Shown: piece by piece, positions 1 through 23,488 of the stretch
Numbering within the stretch: position 1 is the first letter of the stretch
Layout: every line of letters begins with the position of its first letter
Source of the DNA: Thamnaconus septentrionalis
Taxonomy: Eukaryota; Chordata; Actinopteri; Tetraodontiformes; Monacanthidae
Direction: 5' to 3'
Assembly: GCA_009823395.1 (NCBI GenBank)
Contig: CM020506.1
Coordinates: 20,695,001 to 20,759,000 of the forward strand
DNA length: 64,000 bases
Made by a program: the position numbers and the translations under genes
The notes under the pieces: model-generated
The model's database searches: none
What the model saw: only the letters and a program-made list of their open reading frames with translations
Told to the model about the DNA's origin: nothing

Positions 1-4275
<4,275 letters not shown>

Positions 4276-4440
4276 AGGAGCAGCCAGCAGCTCACTCACT
4301 TTATACTCTTCTTTGTTACACTACACTTAGAAACTAAAAAATGTCATTTATTTTTGATTGCTGTACGCCTGTCCCGACATTTGAAATAAAAGTCACATGG
4401 TATTTTTTAGAAATGAATAAACAATTTCATATCCTGTGTC
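4276..4440 (+). other. mapkapk3: mapkapk3 3' UTR with poly(A) signals
   Basis: Sequence after the mapkapk3 stop codon. AATAAA occurs at 4385-4390 and again at 4416-4421, so cleavage is expected near 4405-4440. The exact site cannot be seen. Confidence 0.6.
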
Positions 4441-5005
4441 ACTCAGTGGCTGGCTCAAAAATAATGAAGCAGATCCGTTCAGGGGTCACGTTTGACCTAG
4501 GATTTATAAACGCTAACACAACCTTGGCTGTAGCCTGGTCTCTGGGGCACAAGGAGGACACTCAAGGAGTGCCTAGTACTGAAGGCTGTCATTTGGAGTG
4601 ACCTGTTTGAGTACTACTACTGCCACTAGGAAATGGTCACAATGAATAGTAATATAGCGTGCATTTTATGCTGTAAAATATAAACACAGAGTTCACTGAA
4701 AGAGAAAAAATGGTTTTCTATGGTTTTTCTACGATGTTTATCATCAATTGATGGTAATTTCAGAAATTAATTAGATGTTGTGGGCTTCAGGGGGCCATGA
4801 TCATGTACCTTTAATTATTCTTCCCGTGTGAAAATTAAGGTTTATACATTCAACACAATCAGTACACTTCCATGTTTGCCAGCAAAATGGAAAATAAAAA
4901 TCAATAAACCAGATTCAGTTTACGCCAAGCTAGTCAGCATTGGCTTCTGGGAATTAAAATAGGAGAGGGAGGTGAGTTACTGTTACATTTATATTTCTCT
5001 CTGTA

Positions 5006-5085
<80 letters not shown>

Positions 5086-5914
5086 ACAAAAAACCATTAT
5101 CCTAAACAAGGGCAAATACATCTTATTGAATAAGAGATTATGGTTGTTTGACCAGTGTGTCATCAGTAGGACAGAGACTGGACTGTGACTTGCTTGTGGC
5201 TGCTGGAAATGCTCGAGGAAGTGGTTTGATCTGACATTCTCATTGTCTACGCTCTGTGGGGGAGCAGCTCCCGTGATGGGTCAGGCGCATCTCAGCCTAA
5301 AATATGCACACAATATTTCAATCTAAATGTTACAACTATCAGTCTTTTTTTGGGGGATTTCGTCACAGCAGATTTCTATAAACTTACAGCCACGGGGGTA
5401 AGACACAATAGTACAGACGTGGCATTTATTAGAAAATGAGAGCACTGCATTTTTGGCTGATCGGAAGTACAGTAAGGTTGAAAAGAGAGTGTGCAGGATG
5501 TTCAAGAGGTCTAACTTCCGGTAGCTCGACTGCGTTCAGGTGGGAGAAAATGCACAATCATGAAACTACCTACACACATGTTCAGCTTTCACACAACTTC
5601 CAACAGTGGTGAGATATCGGGTGAGTGCAACAAAGTGTAAAGTGTGTGGAGGGGGAAAAAACAAAAACAATTATGTATGTTGCGGAGTGTGTCTGTTGTA
5701 TTTTCAACTTCATAACCCTTTTAATTGTTAATGTGTGTAAATGAGTGCAAAGTTGCTATGGAGTCTGGAAGTGTGTATCACATTGAGACTCAGAATTTTA
5801 CTGTAGACCTTATCATGCAACATTGCCTACGACATTCTGCAGGGGTGCAGGGCAGTGTCACGCGTGTGTACACATAAACAATAACACGCATGTGCGTTTC
5901 GACCGTGGTGAGCC

Positions 5915-5983
<69 letters not shown>

Positions 5984-5990
5984 CTCTGTG
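4441..5990. other. Intergenic spacer mapkapk3-pfkfb4 with GT and CA microsatellites
   Basis: I see no gene here. The content is a long (GT)n at 5015-5082 and a (CA)n at 5917-5981, with ordinary AT-rich sequence between. Open frames reading Thr-His or Cys-Val runs are microsatellite artefacts. The right end grades into the upstream pfkfb4 promoter. Confidence 0.75.
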
Positions 5991-6148
5991 TCTCTCTCTC
6001 CCTCCCTCCCTCTCTCGGCTTCCTCCATTCATTTGCCGCTTGCGCCGCTGGAGCGACTCGTCCACCGCCACCACGCTGGAAGAGAGGAAGCTTTAAACCG
6101 CCACCATGAGGGGCTCCTGCCGCCCGACCAACGCCAAGGACAGAGCGG
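5982..6148 (+). CDS. pfkfb4: pfkfb4 alternative first exon (upstream promoter, short N-terminus)
   Basis: The ATG at 6106-6108 sits in a textbook Kozak context (gccaccATGa) and starts a 14-residue peptide, [14 protein letters not shown]. It then meets a GT donor (gtaagg) after one base, G, at 6148. The common second exon at 12685 starts with TG TGC ATG, so the junction forms GTG (Val) and continues in frame as VCMTNCPTL. The downstream first exon at 11456 ends in the same phase. Two first exons of equal phase fit alternative promoters, which are known for PFKFB paralogues (long and short N-termini in PFKFB1). The short form would lack the conserved RELTQNPL..KIW N-terminal segment. Coding bases are 6106-6148; the 5' UTR start is uncertain. 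No transcript has been seen. Confidence 0.65.
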
Positions 6149-9100
6149 GTAAGGTGCTCAACTGGGTCCGGAAGCTGACACGTCCTTTTTCTATTGTTAT
6201 TGGGGACTCTTCTTGGCCCCGGGGACGACGTTGTGTGCGCGCGCGGCGCAGCTGTGCTAGCAAAAGGCGCTTCCAAGTAAACAAGTGTGAGGCACGTAGA
6301 CACGCTTCACCACTGACAGGTCCCCGCCGAGCAGCGAGCGAGGAGAGGCGGGGCGGGCTCACTGCGACACGGCCCCGTCAAAACTTTGCAAAAATTTTTT
6401 TGGGGCAATTGGTCTGTTTGAAGGGAACGGTGCGTGTTTTGTTGTTGTTTGTGTGAGTGTGGTGCCTCGGTCACTAGCATCCTCCCGCTGCTGCTGCTGA
6501 GGCTGCAGTACACGACCCGCTAGCATGTCTGCTAGCTGGCTGCTGTTTTTTTTTTTTTTTTTTTTAATTGTTTTTATTATTAATATCTGAAAATTCGTTG
6601 TAACGTTGCGACAAAAGAACCCCCCAGAAATGACATGTGATGACGACAGACTTTACCCGATGGAGTTGGAACGGTTTCTATAATGAGAATTTCTGGGGGC
6701 AGACGTTGACAGCTCCAAATATAAACAGTGCACTGCACCACGCATACTGTGTCATGTAAACGTAGTCAGTGTGACAGAGAGCTGGAGGCAATTCTTATGT
6801 GCTCACATCTTTGAATGCTGTACCTCGAAGCTTTATTGTTGTTGTTCCTTCAGAGGATTCTGCTGCTATCAGGGCTTTGAGCTGGCTGCCAAAGGAATTG
6901 TTGTTGTCTTGAAGAGTAGTCATGCCTGTGTAACTTGTTCGGTGCAAACATGTGTTAATGGGACAGATGGAGGGGCGATTTCTGCATTGGAGTGCAAGAT
7001 CCAACTCCGGCAGCTGCCACCTGGACACTGCTGTTAATAATTTATTCTCAACCTTTGTGGTTACTGTTGTCGCCTCCTCCTCTTGGTGCCCCTGACCAAC
7101 ACACACTATCATATGTTCCTTCCATTGAGCCTCCAACATTCGAACAAGTGATCGTGTGTTGTCGATAGCTTCCATATTGCTAATACCCATCCGTCCCATG
7201 TAATCCAGTGACTCAATACTTGCAGGAAATAGGCTATTGCATAACTGAATTCATCCTGTTGCATTGTGGCCCGTTGAAATGATCCGCGGTTGCACTGAAA
7301 AATGCCTTGGAAAAAGGGCAAACCTTGGTTGCAGAGATCTGCAGATAGTGTTTATCTGGAAGAGGCGATGACCTGCTCTGGTTTGTACAAATATGGTGAG
7401 GGAGGTCGAAACGACTGCAGCCCGCGCTGCTGCTGCTGCTCTGGGAGATAAATGAGGACTCGGGCCGTGTGTGTGTGTGTGTGTGTTAGTGTGTGAGTGA
7501 GTGAGAGTTGGTGCTCTCCTCTCCTCTGTTTGCCAACACACACAACAGAGGTGGGGCAGGGCAGAAGAACAGGACGATCGTGATACAAAGTGGGACATGC
7601 GACTGTTGACATGAAGAGGACGAAGAGCCAGACTGTGGCTTCTTGTCGTCGTCACTTTACTGCTGTCAATAATGGGATCAATGCTTTCCCTAAGACCTTG
7701 ACCAAGCATCGAGTTGTGTCTGCGACGTGCGCTCGCACATTCGATGTGTTCCGGGATAAAAATATCCTCGACGTGCTGTGTTTCCAGTGTCCTTCACGAC
7801 TTGACTCTGTGCGCCTCACTGCACGCACGTTGCTGTTTGCGACTTCTCGTCATCTCCTCCTTACTGTCTGCAAAATAATGCTTTTCATACGTTTCTTTTC
7901 CACCCTTTTTATTTACATCATCATATTTCTCATCCAAAAATCTCTCCCTCTCCTCCACATCCTCTTTCTCTCTCCCTCTCTCTCTCCCCCTCTCCCTCTC
8001 TCTCTGCAGCTCTCTCCCTCCCTCCCTGTCTGCTCTCTATCTGGGGGAAAGTTCACCCGCTCACTCAGAATCTCATTATAGGCTTCAGGCACAGCTGCAG
8101 CCGATGTGTGTCTGTGTGTTTGTGTACGTGTGCACGTGCGGGTGTAACGCTGTAAGCAGTAAGCGTCTGGGCAGTGTTGTTGTTTTGTCATCTGGCCATA
8201 TTCCTGTTTGAGATGTCATTGTTGTTTACTTACACTGTGTTTAGGCTTAGGCTTTCATGCAGCAGCGTCCATGTGTTATAGAGGCAGCGCACGAGAAGGA
8301 GGTGTGTCTTCGCATTACTGTAACTTGTTATAAGGTGCTGGGTGACAATGGACGCACAGCAATAACAATGTACGCACAGGGTTTTTTTCTAAGTACCAAT
8401 TAGTAGTTGGATGTTTGTCAACCTGCTCTAAACAACAAGCAAGCTTTGTGCGTCACTACAGTGTTGTCACCATAGTGTTGATGGCCTCCGATTGTCTCAA
8501 ATATTGCTTTCATTGGGCCATTTTCACCTCATTATTTATTTGTTATGCTCTGTGATTATGCAGGCTCACAATAACAGCTGTGCGGGAAATGATCCGCTTC
8601 AGTAATTTCACTAGTTTATATATATATATAGAAATATATATATAAACCAACAAAACCCAGTGGGACTTCTGGCTGAGACAGTTTGTCTCCAGGCGCTTCG
8701 CTTGATTGTATGTTGGAGTTCAGTCAGCTTTCTTTGCTCTCAGGGATTTTTTTTCGCAAGAACAGAGTTGGGTGCCAAGATTCCCTCCTTGTAACATTAC
8801 GTACGTTGCTTCAGTATTGTCATTGATTACTAAAATAAGAACAATGTATACTTTAAGAAAACAAACCATGGCATTTTAATGACCGTTCCAAATAGATTTT
8901 TAAATCTTCATTTGTTTGAACTGTTAATTTCTTGTCTCAAAGATGTAGTTTCTACTTAAGGAGTCACCTTAAAGCAATATAGGTGGCAAGGCATTAACTA
9001 TTGTTCATGAGGGGTTCTTGCATTAATATTATACTTGGAATTAAGTAACTTCCTACTACGGTGATTTTTTTTTTTGTTCATCCTTAACTGTTGCCATTTG

Positions 9101-9777
9101 AAATCAGCAGATTAAAATCACTCAAAGCAAAACATCCACTAAGCCCCCAGCTGACGAGCCCCCTGCCCTTTAGTCTATTTGTGTTAGTGAAGGCAAAGTG
9201 TGTGCTAGTGGGATTGTAGCCCTACGCTTCCAGGTGTCTCTCTGATGGGATTAGACCTGCTGACATGCTGACTGTTTGTACCAACAGTGCCCTCTGATCT
9301 GCGGATGTGTGTTCACTCACCAGTCCAACTTAGAACGGGCGTTGCTCTGCAGCGGGGACTCACCCCAGTTGACAGCGGCCTCGTTTCTTCTGCCAGGCTT
9401 TTAAGTTGCACGACAGTGCCATCCAGTGTTCAAAATGCAAAATTGCATCGCCTTCTGTTTATAGCGGTCCAGGGAAAACACACGACTCCGTCACAAGTTG
9501 GCATGGTAAATAACACGTATAGCAATGTTGTTGAGACAGTGTAGTGCCGGAGAAAGGCTGCTGCCCTGGACTGTTGTCTAGTTGCTGTCTGGTTGTTTGT
9601 CTCTGTTCTCGAGGCGCTCGGGGGAAAAAAAAAAAAAAAAAAAATCTTAGATGGAACCAAAATGAAGACTTTGGAATGAGACTTTGGCGGGGCTATACTC
9701 CGCTATTGGTCAATGAACCAGTTCACAGAAAGGCTACGATAGATAGAAAAATATCGATTTGTTGTCATTTCCTATAG

Positions 9778-9831
9778 CATAAATCCGTCTACGGTTTTTT
9801 TTAAACAAAATAAAACGTAGACGGATTTATG
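9778..9831. repeat. Perfect 16-bp inverted repeat (hairpin) in pfkfb4 intron
   Basis: The left arm cataaatccgtctacg (9778-9793) is repeated exactly as its reverse complement at 9816-9831, around a 22-nt T-then-A-rich spacer that can itself pair partly (T run with A run). It could be a tiny MITE, the ends of a collapsed element, or a structured RNA in the intron. I do not recognise it. Confidence 0.85.
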
Positions 9832-10927
9832 TGTTTCAGATTTGATTGTTTCTCATCTTACTTGCTATAAACCCGAGTTGGACTTTAGTTAAGAACAGAA
9901 TTTTTTTCTTTTTTCTTTCATAAGTAAGACGCTCTCTGTATTCGTTATTTATTCTTAGTGGTTTGAGGCATTCCGTTTGTTATTCGAGCCTTACAGACAC
10001 CCCCCAAGTAAATAAAAGCGATAGAAATTATAGCAAAAAAAATAAATAAAAATGCTTTCGATGTCGAGTATTGTGCTGCTGTTGCCATGGAACCCTAGAA
10101 CAGGTCTCACAGAACCCAACAGAATGTCTTTCGCTGACGGGTTGTTTACGTCTCAGCACTCAGGGTTTGTTTGTTTTTTCTCCTACAGCACAGCCACTGG
10201 AGTAACTGCGTGACCGAACATTTACTATGTTTTCGAGGGTTCGAGAAAAATACAACAACAAAAAAACTCGGTTCATCCGCACCCCCGACCGTTTGCACGC
10301 TCTCGGTATGCTTCGGGCGGACCATCCTATTGGCTGCTGAACGTCTCTTCTCGTTTCTGATTGGCTCAGCAGCCAGTCGCATACACTGCCCATGTGTTCT
10401 ACATGCGAACAGCCAGACGCCGTGTTGTTTTCCCCCCTTACATCCGCCGTCACAATCCTCTCGCTCAATATTCTTGACATTACGGTACGTTTCGGCGTTT
10501 TCTCTGTTCCTTTATATATATTTGCTGCGGATAGTAGATCAGCGCCAACACTCGTGACTAAACATACCAGTTACTTCGACTAATATATTTAAGCTTTACC
10601 CAGAGATGGCTGAACTGAATGAATTTGGACTAAATTCATTTTTGGCTGGTGCAAAGAGCTTTGAGAACCCCGTTTGGAACAGAACGTGTCTCCTGTGAAT
10701 ACTAATAACGTGAAAACTTATCACGTAAAACGTGAAACTTATACATAAATACCCCTCCCTTTTTTGTTTAGTATGGCAGTAATATGCTTCCGTATGGTAT
10801 ACTACTGTGTGTGTGTGTGTGTGTGTGGGGTTGTGTGTTGTGGGTCACCACAACACACAATATCTCTAGAAACCGTGCTTTAATTTCAATTGAACACAAA
10901 CCAAAGCAAAGTTGTAACAGCATGTCA

Positions 10928-11149
10928 ACAGTGTCTTTCAAGCCCCACGGTTTATCATCATTATCATTATTATTATTTTTATTGTTGTTGTTGTTGTTGT
11001 TATCTTTATTATTGTTGTTGTTATTATTATTATTTGGCTCTTTATTGAAATGAATAAACTTGCAATTGCATTTCTTCAAGTTCGATGGGCCGGATTCAAT
11101 ATCTTAACGGGCCGCATATGGCCCCCGGGCCGAAGTTTGCCCACGCCTG
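10928..11149 (+). mobile_element. Fragment of hAT-like MITE (3' half)
   Basis: It shares with the element at 15180-15680 the segment around GTCTTT.AAGCCCCACG, the TTTATTGA.ATGA segment, and the ending GGCCCCCGGGCCG.AGTTTGCCCAC. It lacks the 5' end CAGGGGTGTCAAACT. The fragment sits just upstream of the second pfkfb4 promoter. The hAT assignment comes from the general look of the ends and is not proven. Confidence 0.6.
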
Positions 11150-11455
11150 GGTTAAACCAACATGGTAAGAATGTGACAAAATGCTGTCTAAGCACGGGCA
11201 CATCCTGTGGCCAGCCTCTTGTTTTGCCCTCCGCCTCCTCCTCTTCCTTCACCTCCTCCTCCTCCTCTTCTCTGAATCTTCGCTGCGCTCAGTCTACGGT
11301 CATTACGGTAATTCGAAACTGCTGTTTGTCAGCTGATAAATCGTCCCCGCATCGCCGCCGGCTCTCCAGTCTGCAGGACTTGACTGACCGAACTGGAGGG
11401 GCAGTTTCGCAGCCAGGGATCGTCCGTCTCTTTTCGTCACATCTCGCATCCAACC

Positions 11456-18757
<7,302 letters not shown>

Positions 18758-19765
18758 CTCCTCTCACGCGAACTTGTCCCAACTTCCCGTTTGGACCCCT
18801 GCACAGCTTTTCCGCGGGAGCAGCGCAGCTCCTCCGGAGGAACGGTGGCAGCTTCTTTGGTCAACATGGGGGAGCGAGCGTGGAGTCGCACAGACTGTCA
18901 TTGTAAAGCACTTTCACCGAATGCGACTCTGTCCTGTTTATCTGCGGTGTACCAGGCTCGGAGGGAGAAACAAACCAACGTCAATGCCAGTGTGTTTGAT
19001 GTGCGAGAGTCCTACTGTTGCAATAATATTCCCTCGACCTCTTTCCGTAATACTTGCTGTATATTACAGTGTTAACTGCCATTCGTTGTGGTGATCCCGA
19101 ATAATGGTGCTATTGTCTTAAAGCAACGATAAGCCTCCAACCCCCAGTTCATCAAAGACCTACGGCTCCTGCTCCCTCCACTGTGGACCAGAAGGTTCAT
19201 CAGTGGTAGCTTCCTATAGAGACACTCGCAGTTTGATCCATTACCTCAGTGTGAAGAAATACTGCGACAAGTGTTAAAACATTCCAGAGAAAAGGAGGAA
19301 ATCCTGACTGCAAGTACTGGTGTACAAAGTACTGATGTACAAAGTACTGACGTACTCTTCCACCCCCCCTCCAAGATGTAGCATTGTGTACTGTTGGATC
19401 CACGGGCGTCGCAGTTCTGGATGAATGAAGACTTGTGGGTGGGTCGGTGGGTCGCTCACGTCATGTGATGCTTCCACACGTCTTCGTTTAAAAGTGTAAA
19501 TAGTTTTTGTTTCTTTGTGAGAGGTTTTATTGTTTCGGGGAATGGGAGGGTGAAGGTACTGAGCGAGGTGTACCAGCATGTTTTATAGATGTAAATACTC
19601 TTAAGTCTGTACATCATCTTCACATACACAATCTGCCATATCCACCAAAAAACACATTCCTATTGTTTTGTTTTTGTTTTGTTTCTTAGCATTATAACTG
19701 TGATAAAACGTTGTTCGCCTTGCGTGTCTCCAACAGTCACCCAATAAAGTCTCAGTCTAACATTT
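18758..19765 (+). other. pfkfb4: pfkfb4 3' UTR and poly(A) signal
   Basis: About 1 kb after the stop codon TGA (18755-18757). The poly(A) signal AATAAA is at 19743-19748. A 15-bp motif containing GTACAAAGTACTG is repeated in tandem around 19310-19353. The end lies about 90 bp from the predicted end of the opposing arpc4 transcript. Confidence 0.7.
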
Positions 19766-19854
19766 GGGACGAGGGCTGATCTGCTGTTTGTGCTGTTTGA
19801 CACAACACCCCGAAAAGATTTTAGAAATACAAAGGACACTGTTTTCCTTTCATT

Positions 19855-20381
19855 TTCACCTCCAGCTGGTATATTTATTTTCATTTTTCCATTTACAATA
19901 GGTTTGACTCTGTACTTATGAAAAAAAAAAGTGCACCAATTGATTGCCCTCATGGTTCAATAACACAACAAAACAGCAAAATGAAATCCATATAATATAT
20001 ATTAAAAACATCTAATTACTTAAAGGAAACTCCACAGTACCCTGTGCTCATTGATATTGACTACAAATATTTTTTTTTTTTTTTTCAAAGGACCTGCCTT
20101 GCTTGCTTCTGGTGTTCTTTTAAGGCAGAAAACTATGTATGTTGTAAATATTCATTATGTACAAGCATCAATATTTATGAGCAAAGGGGCATTTAAAAAA
20201 CATAAAAAAAGAAGGATAAAACCCCTTTGGCCCTTTAAAAAAAAAAACTTTCCTGTAAATTGTACGCGTCTCGACTTCCCTTCGCTGATCATGTCGTGTT
20301 TGTGTTCCGCTCCACGATGTGAATTCTCCGCAGTGCAAGCTTGAGTTTGCACGAGGAATGCGTGGCGAGGTTTTCTCAGTC
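19855..20381 (-). other. arpc4: arpc4 3' UTR
   Basis: Minus-strand sequence after the stop. A poly(A) signal (AATAAA on the minus strand) lies at 19874-19879, implying an end near 19855. The exact end is not visible. Confidence 0.55.
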
Positions 20382-22849
20382 TCAGAACTGCAAGAGGCAA
20401 ACGGGAAGTCAAGTCAGAGCCGTGACGCGCAAAACAAACAGGACAGGCACGTCGTCAGGACGGCCTGCGGTTATCATTAAAAATACATATTCACGCCGTC
20501 GACACGAAACATGAGAGCGAGCTTGTAACCCCACTGGTCGACGCGGGAACTCCTGAAAGATTCTACACACTGGGCCTTTAAACGGGACGGAAAACGTACA
20601 TTTTTGAGGAACTCCTCGGCGACGATGCGAGCCCTGGCGTTGACCGACAGCTTCATCTCGCTGATCTCCTTGTCGATCTCTTCCATGAAGTGAATGACAA
20701 AGTCCACCAGTTTGTGTTTGTACATCTGCTCCGTGTGGAAGTTGGTGATCAAGAAGCTGATGTCGTAGCCCTGGGAGACGGAACGCGGGAGAGCGACAAC
20801 GAGGCGCAGAGTTACAAACGCAGCGAGGTTTTGGTTGAGACCAGAGCGGTAATGCAGACACCTTCAGACCCACCTCCACCGGTTTCCTCCTCAGGATGAA
20901 GAAGTTCTCCGCTCTCATCATCATGAAGCGCATGAACTTGTGGCACAGAATCTTCTCGATCTCGTCAGCCTGCGGGAGGACATGAGTTACAGGGGCGCAG
21001 CGGTGATGTCACAGACTGGCCACCTGGTGAACAATCAAAGCGTGCACACACGGTCATTGAGCGGAGGCGTGGCTGACCTGCTTCACGGCGATGCTGACTC
21101 TGACTGAGTTGATGGAGCCCTCGATCAGGACTTTCTCTTTGTCGTTGCGGCTGATGACCACCGGCTGGAGGAGCAGCTCTTTACTGCTCCTGGAAATATG
21201 AACGAGACGAGAGGACCAACATTTACTTCACACACAAGTGGTGAGAGGCAGGAAAACTTGGCGTTTATGAATCTAAAGTTTTTGGAAGATTTTGAAATGT
21301 TATCAGAGAACCACCACCAGTTTATTCTAACATATTGGTTTTTTCAATTCTCACTCTAAAGGTCAGTGTGTCAGTACTGACTGCACAACATGCTATCATG
21401 CTGTAATAGGGGATTAATCCCAAAAATCACAAACAACAAGGGTCTGATCCATGAATGCACCATTGAAGGTTCTGCATTGACAGCTGTGTTTTAAAAAATC
21501 TTCTTCGTCACGCAGTTCACACTTGGACATCATGTGACCAAGACATGGCCACAATGTGGTTATATTGAAATAACTTACACTCATAATATGATATGACCGT
21601 ATCATCAAGCTTCTTTTTTTTTCCCATCCTCCTTAAATTAAATTTTTAAATTTGACTATGGCTGGGGCGACGCATTGATGTCATCTGATGCAGTGATTTC
21701 AATTTCCACGGAAGTGATTCAGTCATTTGTGGTCTATTTAGAAGCTGGAGATGGCCGATCATTCCATGACGGCGTTCAGGAGGTGCGAGTCTACATGACT
21801 AAATAAAACACTGAGTTTTCAACTTTCCCACAAAGCTGCCAACTGCATGTTACTGGACGCTAGCTAGACTCTCGGTATGCTAACCTACACGTAAGCCCTC
21901 CCCGCTCTTACTGTAGTAACCTGCAGTTTATCAGCCAGTTGTGTGTTGCACTGGCACGACCAAGTCATGCACTGATGTTTTCGGACAGTGGGAAACTGCG
22001 ACAAATGGTTCCTTTGGCATTTTAATTGTCTTCCTTGAATTTTGCTTTGGAATCTGAGAAATGTTAAATAAATATTGAAGTGTTGTAGGAGAGCAATGTT
22101 TTTTAAGATTTACAAATGTGTAAATTGCAATGTTAATCAAATCATGGGGGGAAAAAAAATCACTAGATTAATCTTTTTTTTTTAAAAAAAACAAATCATT
22201 TTGCCCACTGCTGAATTTCACCCACAAGTAGGAAATCCCTCACGCCTAACTGCTCATTTATCAAAACCTGCCATTGACCTGACAGCACGATGTCAGCTGA
22301 AACCGCTGGCACAGCGCAGTGATCGCAGGTTAACATGGTCGCCAATAAAACAAAAATAAAAGCATGTTGCCAGCCGGGTGGACTGGCAGCTGCTGCGTGC
22401 CGATGCGACAGTCACACTCACCGAACTTCCACCTCTGGCTTGTTGTGTCTCTCCACCACCTGTGAGGAGAAGTTCTCCAGGCAGAGCGCAGCCTGCAGGG
22501 TGGCGCGCACCGCGTTGAGGTAAGGACGTAAAGTGGCCGTCTGGTGGTGGGGGGGGGGGGGACAGCAAAACAAGGAGCATCTCATTCACCGCAACTTCAT
22601 GGAAAGGTTTCACTCGCTATTCTCGCTGAGGCATCACGACAACATTAGCTAGAGGAAATTGACACACAACTGTGTAATCCTAAGCACATATGGAGTCAAA
22701 TTAACAAAGAAAATTGATTTAAAAAAAAAAAAAAAAATCAGAGTTCAGTAGGATGCCAAAATACTGTGTCCTATGTAATGTATGCATGTATGTATGTATA
22801 GTACAACACAATTACATGCCCTGAAAACTGTTGAGGGGGGTGAACAGAC

Positions 22850-22905
<56 letters not shown>

Positions 22906-23488
22906 CGGTTTTTGACATTTGTGGAACTCTTCCCTGCCAATCTAACCTGTGACAATCTGTACGCAATTTAAGAGCACGAATGGAACTGTGGACCGCGGAT
23001 CCGTCATTTAATTAAACAATGTGAACGGTCCAGTAGAAACGATTCATACACTATATCATCATGCAGCGTATGAATGACAGTTCCGCTCCCCAGATGTTTC
23101 CTACTTTGCATTTTTGAGCTTCACCTTCGACGCTGCTTTGGAATACACACACACACACAAAAATATGACGGGACAGCCCAGCAGCTAGCGTATATTTGAG
23201 CCTTCAACAATTCCCTCTCGATGAGTTTTGGCATGCGATTAAATAAAGTCTATTTCTATTTTTAATGACATTTTCCGCACAAACCAGGAAACAGACAAGC
23301 TAACGCTAGCTCGATGGCTAACTACTCGCTAGCTAGCACGAAAATGACAGAACAGTCTTAGCTGCGCTGTTTTGAAGCTCGCGGTGGCAGATGATAAACG
23401 GGGTAGAAAACAAATGGATCGCACAATCCTGTTTTTCATACAAATATTTTGCATATAACGAACATATACGCGGAATTCATCTTACCAT
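20382..23488 (-). CDS. arpc4: Actin-related protein 2/3 complex subunit 4 (6 coding exons)
   Basis: Subunit of the Arp2/3 complex, which nucleates branched actin filaments; ARPC4 and ARPC2 form its structural core. On the minus strand the exons are 23486-23488 (ATG only), 22422-22540, 21078-21189, 20874-20969, 20600-20770 and 20382-20387 (Phe plus stop). Every junction is GT/AG. The sum is 507 nt, 168 aa, exactly the family length. Protein phrases include [59 protein letters not shown] and [20 protein letters not shown], ending AEEFLKNF, all near-identical to mammalian ARPC4. The first exon contributes a single codon (ATG, then gtaag) and the last only TTC TGA, after acceptor cctcttgcag, so ORF scans miss both ends. 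Confidence 0.97.
20565..20583. repeat. Lone terminal fragment of the inverted-repeat element
   Basis: ATTCTACACACTGGGCCTTT matches the right terminus (TTTTACACACTGGACCTTT) of the family seen at 36240, 37315 and elsewhere. It stands alone in the last arpc4 intron, close to the donor of exon 20600-20770. Confidence 0.5.
21658..22200. mobile_element. Possible degenerate hAT-type nonautonomous element in arpc4 intron
   Basis: Starts near GGCTGGGGCGACGCATTGATG and ends near ATCACTAGATTAATC followed by T and A runs, a layout resembling fish hAT relics whose ends read GACG.ATTGACGTCATC and ATTAATCG. This is from memory only; no clean terminal repeats or target duplication can be seen. Confidence 0.3.
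22847..22903. repeat. (GA)n microsatellite in arpc4 first intron
   Basis: More than twenty GA units preceded by GACA interruptions, between the ATG exon and the second arpc4 exon. Confidence 0.95.

Larger units (their letters stand above)
6149..11455 (+). other. pfkfb4: pfkfb4 first intron for the upstream promoter, leading to the second promoter
   Basis: No protein-coding exon is seen here. Contents are pyrimidine-rich tracts at 7930-8030, two ACGTG cores at 8126-8138, a TA-rich palindromic stretch at 8617-8645, a perfect 16-bp-arm inverted repeat at 9778-9831, a GT run near 10807, ATT/GTT runs at 10960-11036, and a hAT-like MITE fragment ending at 11149. The last 250 bp before the ATG at 11456 are richer in GC and CT and probably hold the second promoter and 5' UTR. 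No TATA box stands out. Confidence 0.6.

Noticed and set aside
5790..6303. Overlapping open frames rich in Thr-His or Cys-Val on both strands
   Set aside because: They read through the (CA)n microsatellite at 5917-5981 and have no family features outside it. Similar frames at 43776-44323, 50220-50487, 51047-51222 and 57676-58083 were dropped for the same reason.
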